In this document: positions 37,625 through 51,000 of the stretch, in pieces
Layout: the number at the start of each line of letters is the position of its first letter
How positions within the stretch are numbered: position 1 is the first letter of the stretch
Assembly: GCA_021018815.1 (NCBI GenBank)
Contig: JAITYX010000030.1
Span: 4,975,001 to 5,039,000, forward strand
Length of the DNA: 64,000 nt
From: Talinum fruticosum
Lineage: Eukaryota > Streptophyta > Magnoliopsida > Caryophyllales > Talinaceae
Reading direction: 5' to 3'
Translations under genes and position numbers: made by a program
Notes under the pieces: model-generated
Database searches by the model: none
Seen by the model: the letters and a program-made list of their open reading frames with translations, nothing else
Told to the model about the DNA's origin: nothing

Positions 37625-39269
37625 TGAGGTTGGGTCTTGTAGGCCAGCGTTTGTGCTAAAACCCAAAAGCCTCGTGTTTTTCTTCCCTTTTGATGAGAAA
37701 AACCTCTGCTTCTGTTTCCCCAATTCCAATTTCTCTCTCCAAACTCTGTGCTCTGTCTGCATCATGGGAATGCCAGCCGGAAACTATTGCGGCTCACGAT
37801 TTGTGGTTCTGGGCAATGTATACAATTCGATTTATTGGGTGATAATGTCCAGTGAGAACATGGGGTGAGTTCGAAAATTCAAAGGAATTAGTTGATATAA
37901 TTCAAGACAATATTTGCTGATTTTCCTCATCTGGGTTTACTCAAATTCTGCTTTGTATTCAAGCAACGTGTTGGTACTCTTACCCGTTTCAGAGTGTTAG
38001 TTCCGCATTTCAGTTCTGGTTCTTCTTCTTCTTCTTTTTCTTGTGGGTATATTTAGTTTTAAATTATTCCTAAAACAATGTGAATTTATATTTTTCTCTT
38101 GTACTTGGTAATTAAGAGTGTTCTATACTGTGAATTGAAGTATGCTGTGGACTTAATGACTTAGTTTTTTAGAGGCTTTAGAGAATGATGGGTGTCATTG
38201 TTTTGTTGTGTTTTTAGGGTTAGTGCTCATTTGTTTGCAATTGCAGGCCCCCTCCCCTTTCTTGGTTGTGGTGTCTTTTTTTTTTTTTTTGGGGGGGCGG
38301 GGGGTTGTATTCTTTGTTTGTTTGGATATATTTTTGTATACTGTGGAGAAAAGATGATTTTTTGCGTTATTAGCTGTTCTGGTCTTTGTTGGATTTATTA
38401 ACCATGTGGATGGATGTAACATCGAATTTGACGCGGTGATCATGGTTTTACTACCAATTTGATGCTGGAGGAAGTGTTCAATGCATTTGTTCAAGGGAAG
38501 AAAGTTGGGCTTCAAGAAAATGTATATTAAGTGGATAGTAGAGGGAAGTGGAGGTTTCGAAAAGATCTTATGCATATTTGGTTGTGTGATGGATAATGCA
38601 AGTTGAATCAGATGGATACAGCTGATGTGTTTTGGTAAAGATTGTATAATTGTGGAAGACCATAAAGAAAATCTCTTCACTCATCCCTATTCTTATGTGT
38701 TAGTGCTTCATCTAGACATTATTTTTTAGAGTTCTGTCCTCTTAATCCATGCCCATTCACTTCATCTTAAATTGGTTTCCATTTTATTGATTTCGACTGA
38801 GAAAGTTGATATAGGATGTCGGTCTCTGCTAGAACACATTACTTGACCTAAATTGCACAATTTTTCTGAAGATTTAAGTCATATGAAGCAGAGGCTACAT
38901 AATGTCAGCATTTGTACCTGTATAAGTATTTGCTGATTGGGCAATCAAGACACTTCCAGCTGCTGTGGGTTAGCATATCCGTCTTACTTTAATCTTTACT
39001 TAATTTGCATTTGTTTTTACCTATAGCTGGCATTGAAAGAGGTGGATTTACTTCTTCCTGATTGAAACCTAGGACTTCATAGATGGAGAGACTTGATGTC
39101 AAGAATAATTCAAATAACTTATTTTCTCTCTTGAGCATGTAAGGAATACAAGACAACTTGACCCTGTTTTTCAGAAAAAGACTTTTGATTGCTTCTTTAC
39201 TCATTTCGCAGGGAATGCAGGTTTAACATGGCTACTATTGGCAGTGTCTTATTCAGTATTCTAGGGCTC
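37623..39269. other. Unassigned region, possible plus-strand transcribed sequence
   Basis: At 37764 an ATG opens a short frame (MGMPAGNYCGSRFVVLGNVY...) ending at a GTGAGT donor-like site near 37865, preceded by a C/T-rich leader. I recognise no family. From about 38750 the sequence is homologous to the downstream flanks of the other BAHD copies (41890-42340, partly 44100-44308). A G-rich run at 38291-38305 follows a T run. Could be a short gene or a non-coding transcript. Confidence 0.25.
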
Positions 39270-41306
39270 TTATTGGGTCTGGACGAGAGAGAGAGCAGAC
39301 ATGAACTCATCATCTGATTCTAGAGCTCTCATTGAGTCTGGATGTAGACATATCTCAAGGTCAACACTTCCTTCCCCTTCATATCCTGGAAAAGAGCTCA
39401 CTTTCCCTGCAAATTTGTTCACAGACCCACTTCAAACTCCCACTGCTTTCCCCAGCCCAAATTCATTCCCATATATATCGAACCTTGGTGAACTTCCCAT
39501 CAATACATTGTTAGAATTGGCTGTTCCCCCATACTGGTACAAAAATGGGGAAATAGCCGATTCTAACAATGTTTATCTACAAAACCATACCAAACTGCCA
39601 CTGCTTTCCCCAGCCCGCACTCATTCCCATACATATCGACCCTTGGTGAACTCCCCTTCAATACATTGTTCAAGGTGAGTGTTGTTCCAGACCCGTACAC
39701 AACTGGGTGTTGGAAATTGGCATGAAGTCTTTTGTTCATCTAGTGTCCCACATTGAAGTTTTGCAAAAATCCCTTGAGTTTATATACCTCATTCTCTTGG
39801 CTACTATTTGAAATTTAGCACTATGGTTTGGGGTTGAGGGGAGTATGGACCAACACACATGCGTGCCGCCCTAATGTATATATCCACAAGTATATATTTT
39901 CTCCACATTTTTGCTCCAACAGTCACACTTTCCCACTATAAATTTAGAGCTCCTTTGCTCAATTCTTCACACATTTCATCCTCTTCCTCTCCTCTCTACT
40001 ACTTCTACTTCTCTGGGCATAGTTTCTGCATACTCCATTCTCTTCGCTTTCGAGTGCATGTAAGTGAAGCTGCTGTGGAGGCCTTGGGGAGCAACCGGCT
40101 ATCACGATTGCACCGTAGTCGGGCCGTATTTGCTTTCAGGTCAGTGGTTATACCACGACACAACTTTTCCTCTTCCTGTCTTCTCGCCATTGTTAACTTC
40201 TGTTCTTCCAACACTGGGGAGTGCAACCATCCTTTGAGGAGATCACGCGCAATATCATCTGTGTAGTTTGCCAAATATCGGTTCAACATTAATGCTGCCC
40301 ACCCTAAACTGTCTTCGAGCAATTTCCCAACTGTGGTGTTTATGGTTGTAGCATAGATGGAGTTACCAAAGTAGCTCGCAGGCGGAGGTGGGTGTAATCT
40401 GTGCCCTATTATTTATTGCTAATCTGCAGTTTGTGAACTGATTGTGAGATAGGTGATTTGCTTGATTGATTGACCTCCATACTAGTGCTGACAGAGCCTG
40501 AAAGGAGGAGATTTTATGGGTGTTGCTTGTTCATTAGCCTTTGCTTTTAGCCTTGTTATTGATAGCGATGAAAAATGGAAAAATCTTTCTTTGAAGGGAG
40601 GTGCTTCATGCCTGCTTATAAATTCATCGGGGTGGGTGAAGGGAAGGCAAACAGCTGGACCATACCCAAATCTGGAACCCAGCATTGGCGGAGAGGTGGC
40701 TTAGCAATAGAGATTTGTTTTCCACCAATATTTATACCTTTAAGTATCTCAGACCACGTCTTCCAAAAATGCCAGTACGAGGTTCCATCTCCAACCACAT
40801 GGTCGAAGGAAACCCCTAAACAGATCCCATCCAGCAGCTCAGTAACCTGAACTGATAACAAAGGCCGAGTGTGTCTATGATTCACAGCCGTATCATGGTT
40901 AAAAAGTGACTGAACAACTAAAGGGATGTCAGTTGTTGAAAGAATATCAAACATTGTCGTTTGCAATTTGGCATGGATGAACCTAGCTCCGGGGCCCTTG
41001 TTTGGGTCTATGAAGACCAAGCATTCATGACGATCTTCATTGACCCATGTGGCAAGCTGGCCTGCCTGGGGGTAAAAATGAACAAGGGTGAACGACAGAG
41101 ACTCTTTCAACTTTCAAGAAGTTTCTCAATCGAGTATTCTGAAAGGGAAGTAGGTTTTGGAACGAGGAGACCCTTTTGGATATAATTGGTAGAGAGCATG
41201 GGTAGATCCCAGGGACCCAAGTAATAGGGGAGCTTTGATTCCTCAGCGTCATACATGGGTTGATGAAGCATTCTGATATGTGCTCAACACTTGCAGAATT
41301 ATTCAT
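39270..41306 (-). pseudogene. BAHD acyltransferase pseudogene 1
   Basis: From ATG 41306 (MNNSASVEHISECFI) the frame breaks at 41260 (one base short in an A run against its paralogue), then a good stretch follows: LVHFYPQAGQLATWVNEDRH, DPNKGPGARFIHAKL, DHVVGDGTSYWHFWKTWSEI (HxxxD motif kept) and RLKAKANEQA. Further breaks occur near 40680 and 40490. The segment between about 39540 and 40200 holds a second 85-bp copy of the region at 39440-39525 plus unrelated sequence, so the C-terminal third is rearranged before the family-like tail (39270-39530). BAHD enzymes transfer acyl groups from CoA to plant metabolites. This copy cannot make a full enzyme. Confidence 0.85.
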
Positions 41307-42340
41307 CTTCTGGTACATCTTTGAAGCTGATCTAGTGGTTCAGGCTTTGAGTTTGGATCAATTAGCTTTTAGATCCGCTTTTATTTTGTTAATTCCTCTA
41401 TTTTTCAGGCTACGTATACAATGAACTGTAAAGCTTTATGAATTTGTAAGTATCAGACTTTTGCTTCTTTGTGTTATTATTATTATATTATTCTCATATT
41501 ACTTTCTCCATTTTTTTATGGTTTGACTGAATTTCTCCCCTCCTTTTGGGTTGGTAAGTAAATAGATGTCGCAATACTAACATAAGGTTTGAAATCAGAG
41601 ATGAATGATCCTAATTCTTACTCATAAGGTCTCAAACAGGATAACGTGATGTGTATTCTGAAATTCAAATTCACACCAAACTTGAACCAGACTACTCATT
41701 TACAAGATTTATGAGTACGTGCCCATTATAGGTTTAATACTGATACATTATCCCTGCAACGGAGATCTTTGCTTTTCTCATTGCTGTGAGGCACTGCTTG
41801 GAAATGAATCAATAATGATGGTTGGAGCACATATACTGTTTGAAGATATGATTTTCGATGTGGTGCTACTATGTACTACTTCATTCGGTACTTGGATTGG
41901 AATCAGTCATTGGTAATTGGTCTTAAATTGCTTGCCATTTTATTGATTCTGACTTAGAATGTTTATCTAGGATGTTGATCATCCGTTCTGCAACAGCACC
42001 TGTGTATGTAATATACTTACTGATTGAACATTCGAGATGTTTCTAGCTGCTTTAGGTTAGCGCATCAGGCTTCCTTTTGAGTCTTGACTTAATTGTATTT
42101 GTTTTTACTTGTTACTGGCATTGCATCGTAAAATCTTGCCATCGTATGCCAAGATTTCTTGAAGATTTACAACATAATTCAAACAGTGTATTCGTATCTT
42201 GAGAGTGTAAGAAATACAAGATAAGTTGGAGAACTTGACCCACTTTTTTGGGACAAGATTTTGGATTGCTTCAATAATTGACTATTTTGCAGGGAATGCT
42301 GGCATAGCTTGGCCATTGGCAGTGTTGTATTCAGTATTCT

Positions 42341-43706
42341 CTATTCTGGAAGAGAAACGACAGCCATGAACTCCTCATCTGATTCAAGAGCTCTCATTGA
42401 GTCTGGCGGTAGACATATCTCAAGGTCCACACTTCCTCCCCATTCATATCCTGGAAAAGAGCTCACTTTCCCTGGAAATTTGTTTGCAGATCCACTTCGA
42501 ATAGCCACTGCTTTCCCCAGCCCAAATTCACTCCCATACATATCAAACCTTGGTGAACTTCCCATGAATACATTATTGTTAAAATTGGTTATTTTGCCAA
42601 TCTGGACCACAGTTCGAGAGTGTAGCCATTCCTTCATGATACCACGCACTGTATCATCAGTGTACTTTGCCACTGATTGGTTCAACATTAATGCTGCCCA
42701 GCCTAAATTGTGTTCTAGCAACTCCCCAACTGTGGTGGTTGTGGCTTTAACGTGGATGGAGTTACCAAAGTAGCTCGGAGGCAGAGGTGGGTGTAATCTG
42801 TGCCTGTTATTGATTGCTAACAGGCAATTTGTGACCTGATTGTGAGGTAGGTGATTTGCTCGAATGATTGACCTCCAGACTAGTGCTGACAGAGCCTGAA
42901 AGGAGGATATTTTATGGGTGTTGCTTTGTTCATTAGCCTTTGCTTTTAGCCTTGCTATTGACTCCAATGAAAAATGGAAGAATCTTTCTCTGAGGAGAGG
43001 TGCTTCATACCTGCTTATAAATTCGTAAGGATGGGTGAAGGGAAGACAAATGGCTGGACCTTACCCATCTGGAACCCAGCGTTGGTGGAGAGGTGGGTTC
43101 GAAATAGAGATTTGTTTTCCACCAATATTTATACCTTTATGTATCTCAGACCACGTCTTCCAAAAATGCCAGTACGAGGTTCCATCTCCAACCAAGTGAT
43201 TGAAAGAAACCCCTAAAAGATCCCATCCAGCAGCTCAGTAACCTGAACTGATAACAAAGGCCGGGTGTGTCCATCATGATTCACAGCCTTATCATGGTCA
43301 AAAAGTGACCGAACAACTAAAGGGACATCGGTTGGTGAAAGAATATCGGACATTGTTATTTGCAGTTTGGCATGGATGAACCTAGCTCCGGGGCCCTTGT
43401 TGGGGTCTATGAAGACCAAGCATTCATGACGATCTTCATCTACCTGTGTGGCAAGCTGGCCTGCCAGGGGGTAAAAATGAACAAGGGTGTCAGAAAGAGA
43501 CTCTGTTAGACTTTCAAGAAGTTTCTCAATCGAGTGTTCTGAATGAGAATTGGGTTTGGCAAAGAGGAGGCCCTTTTGGATGTAGTTGGTAGAGAGTATG
43601 TATAGATCCCATGGACCTAAGTAATAAGGGTGCTTTGATTCCTCAACGTCATACATGGGTTTGATGAAGCATTTGATATGTGCTCAACACTTGCAGAATT
43701 ATTCAT
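42341..43706 (-). pseudogene. BAHD acyltransferase pseudogene 2
   Basis: Similarity to the intact neighbour runs the full length. Defects: one base missing near 43672 after VEHIS; one T missing in a T run at 43215-43218, just before the HxxxD region (NHLVGD lies in the next frame); and TAA where the family has Tyr in PDGYGP (about 43064). The C-terminal half is clean: SSFQALSALVWRSIIRANHL, NNRHRLHPPLPPSYFGNSIH, GSSPRFDMYGSEFGLGKAV and LEICLPPDSMRALESDEEFM. Its flanks match those of pseudogene 1 (41320-41470 with 43710-43880; 41890-42300 with 38750-39230), showing tandem duplication of the whole unit. Confidence 0.85.
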
Positions 43707-44308
43707 CTTCTGGTACATCTTTGAAGCTGATCTAGTGTTTCAGGCTTTGAGTTTGGATCAATCAACTTTTAGATCAGCTTTATAATTTGTTAATTCTTCT
43801 AGTTTTTAGGCTATGTATGCAATGAGCTGTAAAGCTTTATAAATATTGTAAAAGTGTGTTGGCTTTTGCTTTATTGTATTATTATTATTCTCATGTTATT
43901 TTCTCCATGATTAAAAAACTGCATGTCTATCACTCCTGTCGATCTTTCTGGTCCCATTCGGATTCTTCTGTTTATTTGACTTCCGCCAAATATCTTTCTC
44001 CTCCATTTTTTTGTTTGGGGGGGTTGTAAGCAGATAGACGTGGTTGTAATTCCATAAAATTCGAAATCTGAACTGAACAGGAATCTATATACTCTGTAAA
44101 TGCTGCAAATTTTATCCATGACTTCATTAAAATTCCAAATGATTCCAACATACTGTCTAAAAACATGTAAAGAATACAAGATACTTTCGAGAACCAGACC
44201 ATTTCATCTGATCATGAATTTAATACAACATTTAACCTTTTTTTTCTTTTCTTGGCAGGGTATGGCAAATCGTGGCTTTTGGACAGTGTCCTATTTTTTT
44301 AGCATCCT

Positions 44309-45667
44309 TTATACTGAAAAAGAGTAGGCATCCATGAACTCTTGATCAGATTCAAGAGCTCTCATTGAGTCTGGTGGCAGACATATCTCAAGATCCATAC
44401 TTCCTCCCCCTTCATGTCCCGGATAAGCGGTTACTTTCCCTACAAATTTGTTTGCATACCCACTTCGAACTGCCACTGCTTTCCCTAGCCCAAATTCATT
44501 CCCGTACAGATCAAACCTCGGTGAACTTCCCATCATCACGCTGTTTGAATCGAATAATTTTCCAAGCTGGTATACAAATCGAGATTCCAGCCATTCATTT
44601 AGGATATCACGTACGGTCTTATCACTGTGGTTTGCCACTGACTGGTTCAGCATTAGCGCTGCCCACCCCAAACTGTTTTCGAGCAATTCCCCGACTGTGG
44701 TGGCTGTCTTCATTGCATTAATGGAGTTTCCAAAGTAGCTTTGAGGCAAAGGTGGGTCTAATCTATGCCTATTGTTCACTGCTAATCTGCAATTAGTAAC
44801 TTGATCATGAGGTAGGCCGTTTGCTCGGACAATTGCCCTCCAGACCAGAGCTGACAGAGCCTGAAAGGAGGATATCTTGCTGGTATTGCTTTCTGCATTA
44901 GCCTTTGCTTTTAACCTTGCTATTGACTCAGATGAAAAATGGAAGATTCTCTCTCTGAGAGGAGGTGCTTCGTACCCACTTACAAATTCATCTGGGTGAG
45001 TATAGGGAAGAGACAGGACTGGACCGTACCCATCTGGAATCCAACGTTTATGGATAGGTGGGTTCGAAATAGAAATTTGCTTCCCATCATTTACACTTCT
45101 GTGTATCTCAGACCACGTGTTCCAAAAATGCCAACACGAGGTTCCATCTACAGCGACATGGTTGATTGAAACCCCAATGAAGACTCCATCAAGTAGCTCA
45201 GTTACCTGAACCGATAACAAAGGTCTGGTATGCCCATCATGATTCACAGCCCTGTCATGGTCAAAAAACGACTGAACCACTAGAGGAACATCAGTTGGTG
45301 AGAGAATATCAGACATTGTCATATCTAGAGTAGCATGGATAAACCTCGCCCCTGGCCCCTTATTGGGATCTATGAAGACCAAGCATTCACCCCGGTCCTC
45401 ATCTACCTGTGTGGCAAGCCGACCAGCCAGTGGGTAGAAATGAACGAGGGTGAGAGAAAGAGACTCCTTGAGACTGTCAAGAAGTTTCTCAATCGAGTAT
45501 TCTGAATGGGAAGGTTTGGCAAAGAGAAGACCCTTTTGGATGTAGTGGACCGAGAGCATGAGCAAATCCCATGGGCCCAAGTGATACGGATGCTTCGATT
45601 CCTCAACCTCATACTTTGGCTTGATGAAGCATTCCGATACGTGCTCAACTGCTGGAGAAGTCTTCAT
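44309..45667 (-). CDS. BAHD acyltransferase (At3g50280-like), intact
   Basis: An uninterrupted single-exon frame of 452 residues, the usual BAHD length. The catalytic HxxxD is HVAVD at residues 170-174 (NHVAVDGTSCWHFWNTW); the structural DFGWG motif is EFGLG at 391-395 (YGNEFGLGKAVAVRSG). GPWDLLMLSVHYIQKGLLF near the N-terminus and SSPRFDLYGNEFG near the C-terminus are typical of the uncharacterised-acetyltransferase At3g50280-like clade, to which EPS1-type proteins also relate. Such enzymes are cytosolic and use acyl-CoA donors; the substrate cannot be read from sequence. The start at 45667 aligns with the paralogues (VEHVSECFIKPKYEVEES). The region 45768-45795 upstream is TATA-rich. It is the only fully open copy in the cluster. 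Confidence 0.93.
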   Translation of the reverse strand: MKTSPAVEHVSECFIKPKYEVEESKHPYHLGPWDLLMLSVHYIQKGLLFAKPSHSEYSIEKLLDSLKESLSLTLVHFYPLAGRLATQVDEDRGECLVFIDPNKGPGARFIHATLDMTMSDILSPTDVPLVVQSFFDHDRAVNHDGHTRPLLSVQVTELLDGVFIGVSINHVAVDGTSCWHFWNTWSEIHRSVNDGKQISISNPPIHKRWIPDGYGPVLSLPYTHPDEFVSGYEAPPLRERIFHFSSESIARLKAKANAESNTSKISSFQALSALVWRAIVRANGLPHDQVTNCRLAVNNRHRLDPPLPQSYFGNSINAMKTATTVGELLENSLGWAALMLNQSVANHSDKTVRDILNEWLESRFVYQLGKLFDSNSVMMGSSPRFDLYGNEFGLGKAVAVRSGYANKFVGKVTAYPGHEGGGSMDLEICLPPDSMRALESDQEFMDAYSFSV

Positions 45668-46279
45668 CTTTTGGTTTCTAGACTCTGCAGGTTGAAGCCC
45701 TTGGGGCCGGGATAGGCGACAGGTCTAGCTTGAATTTGGTTATGGATGATCCAATCTTCAAATTTGGTGTGTGTATATATATACATATATATAATGTTGC
45801 TGAAGTAGATGAGTGTTTTACAGCTAATTGTGGTTTTATTAATGTGATGGTGTGCTTCTCGGAAGGTTTCCACCACCTACCATGGATAGTGCTCTCAAAA
45901 GCAGCCAAGCTTGGAATACGTCAACAGTGAGTTCATCAACCTTTCTAGTCAAAGTCTTCGGTTATACTTAATGTGGTTCATGTTATATATGTCTTTTTGA
46001 TTGCGACTTTTTCTGCCTCGGCCAATAATGCTACATCGAACATCCTTTAGTAAGACAAGACAATCGAACTTGAATTGGTGCTAATTGCCCAGGCAGATCT
46101 AGTCCACGTGAAACAGCAGGTGTAGCTATTTAATTCCAATGTGTGTGACCCGACTTTGTTATGGATCTTTGGATGTTAATAATATGAACATTAGAAGTAC
46201 TCGATTAAAATAATACAAATTTGTTTGGCTGTTGGTATGCTACTGTTGGGTTATGGGGTGGTTGATTTGATTAAAGTAA
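45668..46279. other. Upstream region of the intact BAHD gene
   Basis: Includes a TATA-rich stretch (45768-45795) in promoter position for the minus-strand gene. No other gene seen. Confidence 0.4.
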
Positions 46280-46600
46280 ACTCTAATAAATACACCATCT
46301 AACATCTTAGTGACCTGAACCAATAACAAAGATCGAGTGTGCCGTCATGGTTCACAGCCGTGTCATGGTCAAAAACTGATTAGATAACTAAAGGGATGCC
46401 GATTGGTTAGAGAACATCGGACATTGTCATAATATGTAAGTTAGTAGCGTAGATAAGCCTTCTGGCCCAGGACCCTCATTGAGGTCTATGAAGACCAAGC
46501 ATTCTTTTTCTGCTCGTGTAGCAAGCCAACCTACCGCTACCAGTGGGTTAGAAAAAGTACAAACGGTGAACTTAAATTCAAACTTCTTTTTGTAAAATAG
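46280..46600 (-). pseudogene. BAHD acyltransferase fragment
   Basis: The minus strand preserves pieces matching about residues 85-165 of the intact neighbour: ECLVFIDLNEGPG (46450-46510), a degraded DILSP-PLVV region, DHD-AVNHDG-TRSLLLVQVT (46300-46380). Stops and small indels throughout. It is a relic of another tandem copy. Confidence 0.8.
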
Positions 46601-47281
46601 TTGTTTAGCCTTAATTAATTTTAATAGATTCATAAAGGGGTTAAAAAAATAAGTGAAAATTTTACTATAATTATAGGATTATCTGACAAGATATTATTAC
46701 AAGTTACTTCTTTTTTAACCTTTTATTCTCTACAATCCTTTACTTTTCCTTTTTATCTAATCATCTATTGATATGTAATCTAGAAGTACAATGTATCGTA
46801 CTCTGAGGACTATGAACTAATAACTCGTTCTTTTCTCTTTGCTTGGTGAAAAAGTCGAGTAATTCTTGTCAGTTTGTTTGCCTTTGATCCTCTATTTTAC
46901 TGCATTCGTGCTACTGATAATCCATAAAGGACAAAAGAATTTCTTAGAACAAATATTTTTCATATATTAAACTTGAATATAAGACTTTATTTAAGATGGA
47001 AAAATACTTGACCAAACTTGTATTGGTGAAAGAAAAGTAGTTCTAAAACGATGTATTGTTTTTTATTGTCTTTTTCCTCCTATCCTATAAGGTTCACCAT
47101 ATGCTGCTACTGTGTGAGTAGACATGATAGAACGATTTATGCTTTAATTATCAAAGTCAATGATCTAGGAACGGGTCTATGTATATCAGAACTAGGCAAC
47201 TTGAGTTTAACTTGTGTTGTGTTGGCAAGAGCTCACCAAATTTGAAATATATGTTTAAAAAGTTAGAATTGAATTCTATTA
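46601..47281. other. Intergenic DNA, nothing recognised
   Basis: AT-rich, no motif-bearing frame. Ends in TTA (47279-47281), the target duplication of the next element. Confidence 0.5.
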
Positions 47282-48070
47282 GGGGCTGTTTGGTTCGCTA
47301 ACATTGGAATGAAATGAAATGAAACCTAAAATTTGAGAAGAATAGAATGAGACTTAATTCATGAAATTAAGTGTTTGGTTCATATTAAGAATGAAATCGA
47401 ACTCAATTTCTAGTGTTTGGTTTAGTTATGGAATGAAATCAAAAATATTTTTTAATACATTTTCCTACACTAAATTTTGTTTTTTCTGGTAAATGTGAAG
47501 AATCAATTTTGAACCTTTATTTTTTAAATAAATTATATCTATTAGTATTTATTATCTTTAATTAATCCTTTATTTTTTTTATCAAATTTATAGACCAAAA
47601 TTATATACCATTGTGACAAAAAAATATGACAACAAAATTTAAATAACAACGAATGAACTTCATAAGCTTTATTTGAAAATAGTTTCATAACGTGTTCTAA
47701 TTAAAATTAGCAAATAAGATTCATGTTAACCTTCATCTATGTGTAAAAGTGACATTTTCTATATAAACTTTATCACATACGTAACATTTAAAAAATTTAA
47801 GTGACATATCATAAAATAAAAATAAACATAAGTATATTTTATTAATAATTGGGTTTTAATGAAAAATGGAAGAAAATGGGATTTCATGAATATTTTTAAA
47901 AAAAAAAAAAAGAAAATTTGATTCCTTGAAAGAATGGGATTTGATACATCTAAACAATAAGAGGAATCAAAATCTTTGGATTTGAAGGGGATTTGATACC
48001 CCTAAAAATCAATTTTCATATTTTTTTTTTGGCTGAATGAGAAAACAAAGTAGAAACAGAAGCAAAGGAG

Positions 48071-51000
48071 CTAAAGACTAAGTAGTGGTTGTCCCCCATG
48101 TGAGCTTAAAAGAGACGAGAGAGGTAAGTCTTGGAAATTAGCCTCTGAGCAGCTCTCGTCTTGTGAAATCATCCATCGTGCTATCTTGTGAGCATCCACA
48201 TTTATTTGCCTTTTGACCCAATTGAAGTCCATGATCTCAAAATTATCCACCAATCTCAAGATATTAGTTACAATCACACCAGTTTCCCACGGTGGTGTAG
48301 TTCTATTCTAGAGGGCTCTCATGATTTCTTGGTTCTCCCCTCGATTGTAATGGACCGCCTTTCTCGTCTCAATGCTTCCTTTGTCGCGTCCAAGACAGCC
48401 GATGCTTCCGCCATTGCCACCGATGAACAGATTATTTTTCTTGCACCATCTCCGAGTGATAGTACCCTCCCAGCTCCGCTCCACCCAAGCGACAGCTGCG
48501 TTGCCTCCTTGGACCGCCGCATCGACATTAACTTTGTGATATCCATTAGTAGGAGGAGACCACGTAGTTTACGTATCGGTCGGATTGACAGGGGTTGCAC
48601 CATTAAGGAGGAGTTTCAATTGCATGGTTGTAGCAGCCTTAATCCCAAGCATTACTCCATCCACCTCTACCTCACATTCGTTCACCCCGCACTCGGTTGC
48701 GCAGAGCCCACACCCCATCCATTACACAAGCAAGCAAACAACTCAAACTCGGTAGCCCTATCCCCAATTGTCTCCTTTAGCTTACCGTTCCCCATAGCAA
48801 AAGCAATCCAGTCTTGAGTATCACACGAGGCCTAGGTCCCGAATTCGAAGTCCTCATTTAGTTTGAAACCAAATTCTATTAACCACATCGCACTCAACAA
48901 AAAGATGGAAACAGGACTCTCGACCGGCATGACAAAACAGGCAAGATGTATCCTCTATGTTCAAAGTCCTGGCAAGACGATCCCTAGTGGGTAAGATATC
49001 ATGATACACCCTCCGGATCAGCATCTTCAATCTTTCACCGATTTTTGCACTCCGGATCTTTCTCTATATCGGCTTGGCACTACCACGCCACTTAACTTCT
49101 TGGGAGGCTTTGAAAGCTGATTTTACAGAGAATGCACCTTTGGTTTCTTTTACCCAAAACAAAGTATCATTCTCGGGGTCATAGGTAGGGAATTTTAAGG
49201 ATATTGTTTGCACAATCTTCCCTGAATACTTCCTTTATCTTAGGTATGTCCCACTCGTGACTAGCATCTAGAATAAAATCATGAACCTTGAGTGGGAGCT
49301 CTGTTACATCATTCTTAGGCTTCGGTTTAAAGTCGTTACACTAAGGGACCCGGGGTCTTTCCACACATCAATTGATAGACCATTTTCGACTCGAAAGCAA
49401 AGCCCTTTACGTAAGATATCAACACATTTAACAATACCTTTCCATATGGGAGAACCGCAACGAACAATCTCACCATCGAGCCATGAGGCTCTACGACCAT
49501 ATTTGTTAACAAGAACCGAGGCCCAAGGGCTATTGGGTTTGGTCACAACGGACCATCCCAGCTTTGCTACAAGAGCTCGATTGATATCACTAAATCTACG
49601 AAAGCCTAACCCACCAAGGTGTTTAGGCTTGCAAAGATTATCCCAAGCAGTAAGAGCAAGGTAATGTGTTTTATCTTGTCCGACTCCCCACCAAAATTTA
49701 CGGACCATTGAATCTAATTTGTCACATACCGGGTTGGTGCCAAGTCGGTGCTCATCGCAAAAGGGGGACAGATTGTAACACGGACTTGATAAGCATAGTC
49801 CTGCCGGCCCAAGAAAGAGCTTTGGAACGCCATCCAGCAAGTCTTGATTTAACACTCGTTTATAACATCTTCAAAGGATCCACTGTTCCTCCCTTTCGGG
49901 GACAGCTTGTGGCCTAAGTAGTCTAGGACATTGGGTGATATGTTAATGCCCAATATATTGCCCAAATCCGAGACTCTCTCATCGGAGGCATTACGAGACC
50001 CAAAAATAGAAGATTTAGCCCCATTCATTTTTTGTCCCGACCATGATTCGTAGGTGTCCGAGGCAGTCTTTTAGTTCCTCCATCTCAACTACATTTGCTT
50101 TGCATAAAAGCATTAGGTCATCGGCAAACATGAGGTGTGATATTGAAGGGCAATTACGACTCAATGAGATACCGTGTATTTTGCCTTCGACTCCTTGCGA
50201 AGAAGCATCCGTGAGAGCACCTCGGTGCAAAGAATGAACAAGTAGGGCTTGAGGGGATCCCCTTGGCATATGCCACGGGAGGGATGGAAGAAACCAAAAG
50301 GTGATCCATTCACTAGAATCGAGAAACTAACTGTCGATATGCACCGATAAACCATCCGACATCATTTGCTATTGAAACCGAATAGCTCCAACACTTTGAG
50401 AAGGAAATCCCATTCAACACGATCGAAGGCCTTCATCATGTCGATCTTGAGGCCTACAACCGCACCGGAGCCTTGTTTATGCTTCATATAGTGGATAACT
50501 TCCTTTGCCGAGTATCACATTCTCGGCAATCCAACAGCCCGGGACGAAAGCATCTTGTAGAGGGAAATAAGTTTAGGGAGGATAGCTGCAAGTCGGTTAG
50601 CCATAATCTTTGATATGACTTTGTAGCATACGTTACACAGAGCTAATCGGGCGGAATTACTTGACTTCGGATGCACCTTGGAACTTAGGGATAAGGCGGA
50701 TGAATATCTGGTTAAGCTCTTTGAGGAGAAAACCCTCCTTAAAAAAGATTGAACAACTTCCACAATGTCATTCCCCACAATTTCCCAATAGTGTTTGAAA
50801 AAGATAGGAGAAAAACCATCGGGTCCCGGAGCCTTATACGACCCCATGGAGAAAATTGCCTTCTTTACCTCATCCTCGGTCGGGACCATGCAGAGTATTT
50901 CATTTTCCATGCTTGAGATCACAGGGTCAATTAATCCCCCAAGTCGGTGGGGAAACTAGGATAGTCGAGTCTTGAAGAGGTCTTCATAATATTTAACAAA

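Noticed and set aside
37523..37868. Frames with Met or Ile/Tyr runs
   Set aside because: Translations of (GAT)n and (AT)n tracts; only the later ATG at 37764 was kept as a weak candidate.
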